From Hahella chejuensis KCTC 2396 (GTDB taxonomy: Bacteria > Pseudomonadota > Gammaproteobacteria > Pseudomonadales > Oleiphilaceae): a stretch of DNA of 64,000 nucleotides. Location: positions 5,478,581 through 5,542,580 of the forward strand of contig NC_007645.1 in assembly GCF_000012985.1 (NCBI RefSeq). The letters are read 5' to 3'. How positions within the stretch are numbered: the stretch's first letter is position 1; each line of letters opens with the position of its first letter. The position numbers and the translations under genes were made by a program. The notes beneath the pieces are model-generated. The model did no database searches. It worked only from the letters and a program-made list of their open reading frames with translations, and was not told where the DNA came from. Shown here one piece after another: positions 60,996 through 64,000 of this stretch.

Positions 60996-61024
60996 TTGTC
61001 GCATAATAAAGAGCGACCTAGAAT
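60996..61024 (+). promoter_or_regulatory. Putative sigma-70 promoter of fimX
   Basis: TTGTCG at 60996-61001 and TAGAAT at 61019-61024 are 17 bases apart, 108 bases before the fimX start. The minus-10 overlaps the left arm of the inverted repeat listed next. Confidence 0.5.
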
Positions 61025-61057
61025 AACTTACATATATAAAACTTTGTAAAATCTAGG
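61017..61057. repeat. Nested inverted repeat over the fimX promoter
   Basis: CCTAGA (61017-61022) and TCTAGG (61052-61057) enclose a second pair, TTACA (61028-61032) and TGTAA (61045-61049). The structure covers the minus-10 and the probable transcription start. Confidence 0.45.
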
Positions 61058-61131
61058 CTGTAGGGCGTTCTTTAGATACGTTCGGCGGCAAGGTTTACGC
61101 CAATTGACTGGAGTTTGATCAATTCACGTTC

Positions 61132-63228
61132 ATGCAAAAAAAAAATCCAACGGTACATTTGCTGATCCTGGACGCCTCGCAAAATGATGCCGAAAAAGTA
61201 GTCAGCCTACTTCGGAATGCAGGGAGAGCCACGCGAGCTCACCGAGTCACCAGTCTGGAGGATTTGGAAGAGTCGCTAAACTCCCAGGTGTGGGATCTGT
61301 TCATCGCCAAAGAAGTCGACGGGGAAGTCACCTATAAGCACTGCCTCGAACAAATTAAAAGACTGGAAAAAGACCTTCCCTTTATCCTTCTGACACAGAC
61401 CTTCGACGAGGACTCCGCCCTGGAAGGACTGAAGCTGGGCGCACGCGAAGTATTGCCGGTAGACGCGCTTCCGCGAATGGTGTTTTCCGTCAAGCGCGAG
61501 CTGAGCGACCTGGAGGAACGACGTCGCCGCCGCAACATCGAAGTACATCTACGAGAAGCGGAAAAGCGCTGCAATCTGTTGCTCGAAAGCTCCATGGACG
61601 CCATCGCCTACATCAACGAAGGCATGCACGTTTTCGCCAACAAAGCCTATTTGGACTTGTTCGGCTATGAAGACATCGACGAATTGATGTGTATCCCCGT
61701 CATGGACGTTCTGTCCAGTGGCAGCCAGGAACCCTTCAAGGACTTTCTTAAAGCGTTTAATGACGCCCAGCAAAATCAGCAGCATAAAGAGCTGACCTGC
61801 ACTATTCGCAAGAGCGACGACTCCGAAGTGGAAGTGGTGATCAGCTGCTCACAGGCGACCTACGACGGCGAAGCCTGCACACAGATTATCGTGCGCCCGG
61901 AAGTCGATCCCGAGCTGGAAGAAAAATTACGTAAGTTCAGTAGCGAAGACTTGTTGACCGGCCTCTACAACAAGGTGCACTTTATGGAGCACCTGGAAGG
62001 CGCGATAGACAAGGCGCTCAACAACGATCTGCAGGGCAGCCTCCTGTATCTGGAGCTGGACGATTTCTCCACTGCCCGCAACGATTACGGCATTCCTGGC
62101 TCAGACAGCATTCTCGGCGACTTCGCCAACATGTTGAAGTCTATTTGTCCTGAGAATTACTCATTGGCTCGTCTTGGCGACGACACGTTCGCCATATTGG
62201 CGACCCAGGTCGATGATAAAGGCTCCGAGCAACTGGCGGAAAATATCCGCAAGCAAACGGAAGAACATCTGTTTGAAGTCGGCGACCGCACCGCGCAGGT
62301 CACTGTCAGCATCGGCATCGCCCGCATCAATGAGAACGCCCCAAAAGCGGAAGACCTTATGAGTCGCGCCCACAGGGCCTGTTCCCACATTCACAGCCTG
62401 GAAGGCAAGAAGAAAGGCAACGGGGTTTACTTGTATAACGCCGTGGACTTCGACGCCACCCAACCTTTGGATGAAGACATGGTGGCCGTACTGCAGCGCA
62501 GCCTGGACAATGGCCGCTTCCGCCTGCTGTTCCAGCCCATCATTGGTTTACGCGGCGAAGGCGAAGAGCACTACGAAGCTTTCCTGCGCATGTTGAACGA
62601 CAAGAACGAAGAAATCAGCCCTTCTGAGTTTTTGCCTATCGACAGCAACGCAGAGCTTGCCATCAAGCTTGATCGCTGGGTGATCCTGCAGAACATCAAG
62701 AGCCTCAGCGCGCATCGCGCCAAAGGGCACGACACCAAGCTGTTCTTGAATATCACTCCCTACACAGTGCTGGATAAAACCTTCGTACAATGGTTGGGCT
62801 TGGCGTTGAAGGCGGCCAAACTGCCTGGCGGCGCCTTGATATTCCAGATCGCCGAAGAAAACGCCATCGAGTATCTGAAACAAGCCAAAGAGTTCGCTGC
62901 AGGCATTAAACGCCTGGGCGGCAAGATTTCTATTGGACGTTTCGGCTGCGCCTTGAACCCATTCAACACCATCAAGCACGTTGAATGCGATTACATCAAG
63001 ATGGATGGCTCATTCACCGAAGAAATTCAGAAAGACGAGCGCTCCAAAGAGAAGCTGAAGGAAATGATCACTCAGCTGCAAGAGTTGAAGAAACTGACGG
63101 TCGTACCTTTCGTGGAAAACGCTTCCGTGCTGTCCACCTTGTGGCAGGCGGGCGTCAACTACATCCAGGGGTACTATCTGCAAGAGCCCTCACCAGAAAT
63201 GAATTACGACTTCAGCGAGGGCGAGTAG
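61132..63228 (+). CDS. fimX: FimX, degenerate GGDEF-EAL c-di-GMP receptor for type IV pili
   Basis: FimX is a polar c-di-GMP receptor needed for type IV pilus assembly and twitching in Pseudomonas. The 698-residue protein has the FimX order: receiver-like domain (about 1-125, start VHLLILDASQNDAEKVVSLLRNAGRATR, without the phosphate-accepting aspartate), PAS (about 140-260), GGDEF (about 270-430) and EAL (about 445-690). Both signatures are altered: GGDEF reads GDDTF (349-353) and EAL reads EAF (482-484), as in FimX where they read GDSIF and EVL. RLLFQPI (464-470) keeps the nucleotide pocket. The C-terminus NYDFSEGE also matches. It should bind rather than make or break c-di-GMP. Confidence 0.93.
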   Translation: MQKKNPTVHLLILDASQNDAEKVVSLLRNAGRATRAHRVTSLEDLEESLNSQVWDLFIAKEVDGEVTYKHCLEQIKRLEKDLPFILLTQTFDEDSALEGLKLGAREVLPVDALPRMVFSVKRELSDLEERRRRRNIEVHLREAEKRCNLLLESSMDAIAYINEGMHVFANKAYLDLFGYEDIDELMCIPVMDVLSSGSQEPFKDFLKAFNDAQQNQQHKELTCTIRKSDDSEVEVVISCSQATYDGEACTQIIVRPEVDPELEEKLRKFSSEDLLTGLYNKVHFMEHLEGAIDKALNNDLQGSLLYLELDDFSTARNDYGIPGSDSILGDFANMLKSICPENYSLARLGDDTFAILATQVDDKGSEQLAENIRKQTEEHLFEVGDRTAQVTVSIGIARINENAPKAEDLMSRAHRACSHIHSLEGKKKGNGVYLYNAVDFDATQPLDEDMVAVLQRSLDNGRFRLLFQPIIGLRGEGEEHYEAFLRMLNDKNEEISPSEFLPIDSNAELAIKLDRWVILQNIKSLSAHRAKGHDTKLFLNITPYTVLDKTFVQWLGLALKAAKLPGGALIFQIAEENAIEYLKQAKEFAAGIKRLGGKISIGRFGCALNPFNTIKHVECDYIKMDGSFTEEIQKDERSKEKLKEMITQLQELKKLTVVPFVENASVLSTLWQAGVNYIQGYYLQEPSPEMNYDFSEGE

Positions 63229-63268
63229 CCTCGCAGAAGTCGACATTCGTTCCTTTTGCTGTGTTCTC

Positions 63269-63293
63269 GGCGGGCCTGAGGCCCGCCTTTTTT
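63269..63293 (+). terminator. Terminator after fimX
   Basis: GGCGGGCC and GGCCCGCC form an 8-bp stem around TGA, followed by TTTTTT at 63288-63293. It lies 40 bases after the fimX stop. Confidence 0.9.
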
Positions 63294-63353
63294 GTTGTGG
63301 ATGTCCCGACCTGAATAGAGTTGACGCCTATTCGGACTAGACAGGAGGGCAGC

Positions 63354-64000
63354 TTACTCGCCGCCCGCCAACAAAGCAGTATCGCTTTCCCGCAATCCCA
63401 GCAAGTAAAGGATGCTGTCGAGCCCCAAATTGGAAATAGCATGCTTGGCGGACTCTTTCACCAGCGGTTTAGCGCGGAAGGCGATGCCCAGTCCAGCAGC
63501 GCTCAGCATCGGCAAGTCGTTAGCGCCGTCGCCCACCGCGATGACTTGCTCCAGGCGCAAACCTTCTTTCTCCGCAATTTCCCGCAATAGCTCCGCCTTA
63601 CGCGCGCCATCGACAATTCTGCCGGTCACTTCACCCGTGACTGCGCCATCTTTAATATCCAGTTCGTTGGCGTAGACATAGTCGATGCCCAGCCTGGCCT
63701 GAAGCAACTTCGCGAAATAGGTGAAGCCGCCGGATAGAATCGCTGTCTTATAACCCAGCATACGCAGATGGGAAATCAGTTTTTCCGCGCCTTCCGTCAT
63801 CACCAGTCGCGCCTGCACCCTTTCCAGAACGCTCTCAGAAAGCCCTTTTAGCAACCCTACCCGCTTGCGGAAGCTTTGCGAAAAGTCCAGTTCGCCACGC
63901 ATGGCCCTTTCGGTGATTTCTGCGACCTGGTCCCCCACACCTGCTTCTTTAGCAAGCTCATCAATGACTTCCGCTTCGATCAGCGTGGAATCCATATCGA
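63354..64000 (-). CDS. serB: Phosphoserine phosphatase SerB (5' end cut by window)
   Basis: SerB removes phosphate from phosphoserine in the last step of serine synthesis. The visible 215 residues contain the HAD nucleophile motif DMDST at the window edge, ILSGGFTYFAKLLQARLG (motif II serine), and GDGANDLPMLSAAGLGIAFRAKP (motif IV) with the metal-binding aspartates. The ACT-type N-terminal region lies beyond 64000. It converges on fimX, as it does in pseudomonads. Confidence 0.95.
   Translation of the reverse strand, partial: DMDSTLIEAEVIDELAKEAGVGDQVAEITERAMRGELDFSQSFRKRVGLLKGLSESVLERVQARLVMTEGAEKLISHLRMLGYKTAILSGGFTYFAKLLQARLGIDYVYANELDIKDGAVTGEVTGRIVDGARKAELLREIAEKEGLRLEQVIAVGDGANDLPMLSAAGLGIAFRAKPLVKESAKHAISNLGLDSILYLLGLRESDTALLAGGE

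Overview
The window is chromosomal DNA of a gammaproteobacterium, most likely a marine member of the Oceanospirillales/Pseudomonadales group such as Hahella. This is a judgement from protein similarity and gene order, with no database search. It is almost entirely core genome: about 60 protein genes, no rRNA, tRNA, CRISPR array, insertion sequence or prophage that I could find. Several long blocks keep a gene order I remember from Pseudomonas aeruginosa.

Layout. 1-2 kb: rimO (cut by the left edge) faces a small PilZ gene. 2-5 kb: cysDN for sulfate activation. 5-7.5 kb: a class V aminotransferase, yejK and a DUF1820 gene. 7.7-18 kb: the plus-strand housekeeping run miaB, ybeZ, ybeY, corC, lnt, leuS, lptE, holA, with a zinc-ribbon gene opposed. 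18-19.2 kb: a charged helical small protein behind an FNR-type site, and an EndA-like secreted protein. 19.2-23.1 kb: two paralogous long acyl-CoA dehydrogenases on the minus strand, the upstream one behind two PsrA-type palindromes. 23.4-24.7 kb: a miniature flagellar-rod-like gene and a SprA-type metalloprotease gene. 24.8-29.3 kb: the biotin operon bioB-F-H-C-D, divergent from comF. 30-34 kb: an FAD oxidoreductase, an EamA transporter, a saccharopine-dehydrogenase-like reductase and a membrane-anchored unknown. 34-47.5 kb: a long minus-strand series nnr, tsaE, amidase, mutL, miaA, hfq, hflX, hflK, hflC, DUF2065, hisZ, purA. 47.5-56 kb: queG, orn, rsgA, motBA, HDOD protein, rhodanese, psd. 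56-59 kb: epmA, efp, epmB, a complete lysine-type EF-P modification set. 59-64 kb: a FimW-like c-di-GMP effector candidate, fimX, and serB (cut by the right edge).

The genes fall into working groups: translation and tRNA or ribosome modification (rimO, miaA, miaB, tsaE, queG, ybeY, leuS, rsgA, efp/epmAB), envelope assembly (lnt, lptE, psd, amidase), RNA and protein quality control (hfq, hflXKC, orn), surface motility (motAB, fimW-like, fimX) and cofactor or sulfur metabolism (bio, cysDN, rhodanese).

The most interesting points are regulatory and evolutionary. They are a perfect FNR/Anr box at class II spacing in front of an unknown helical protein; a double PsrA-type operator before an acyl-CoA dehydrogenase; an apparent relic of an APS kinase fused to CysN; an EndA-family protein without its catalytic Glu-His pair; and a two-gene unit of a mini rod protein plus HEXXH protease. 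I did not find a clear new multi-gene defence or biosynthetic system.
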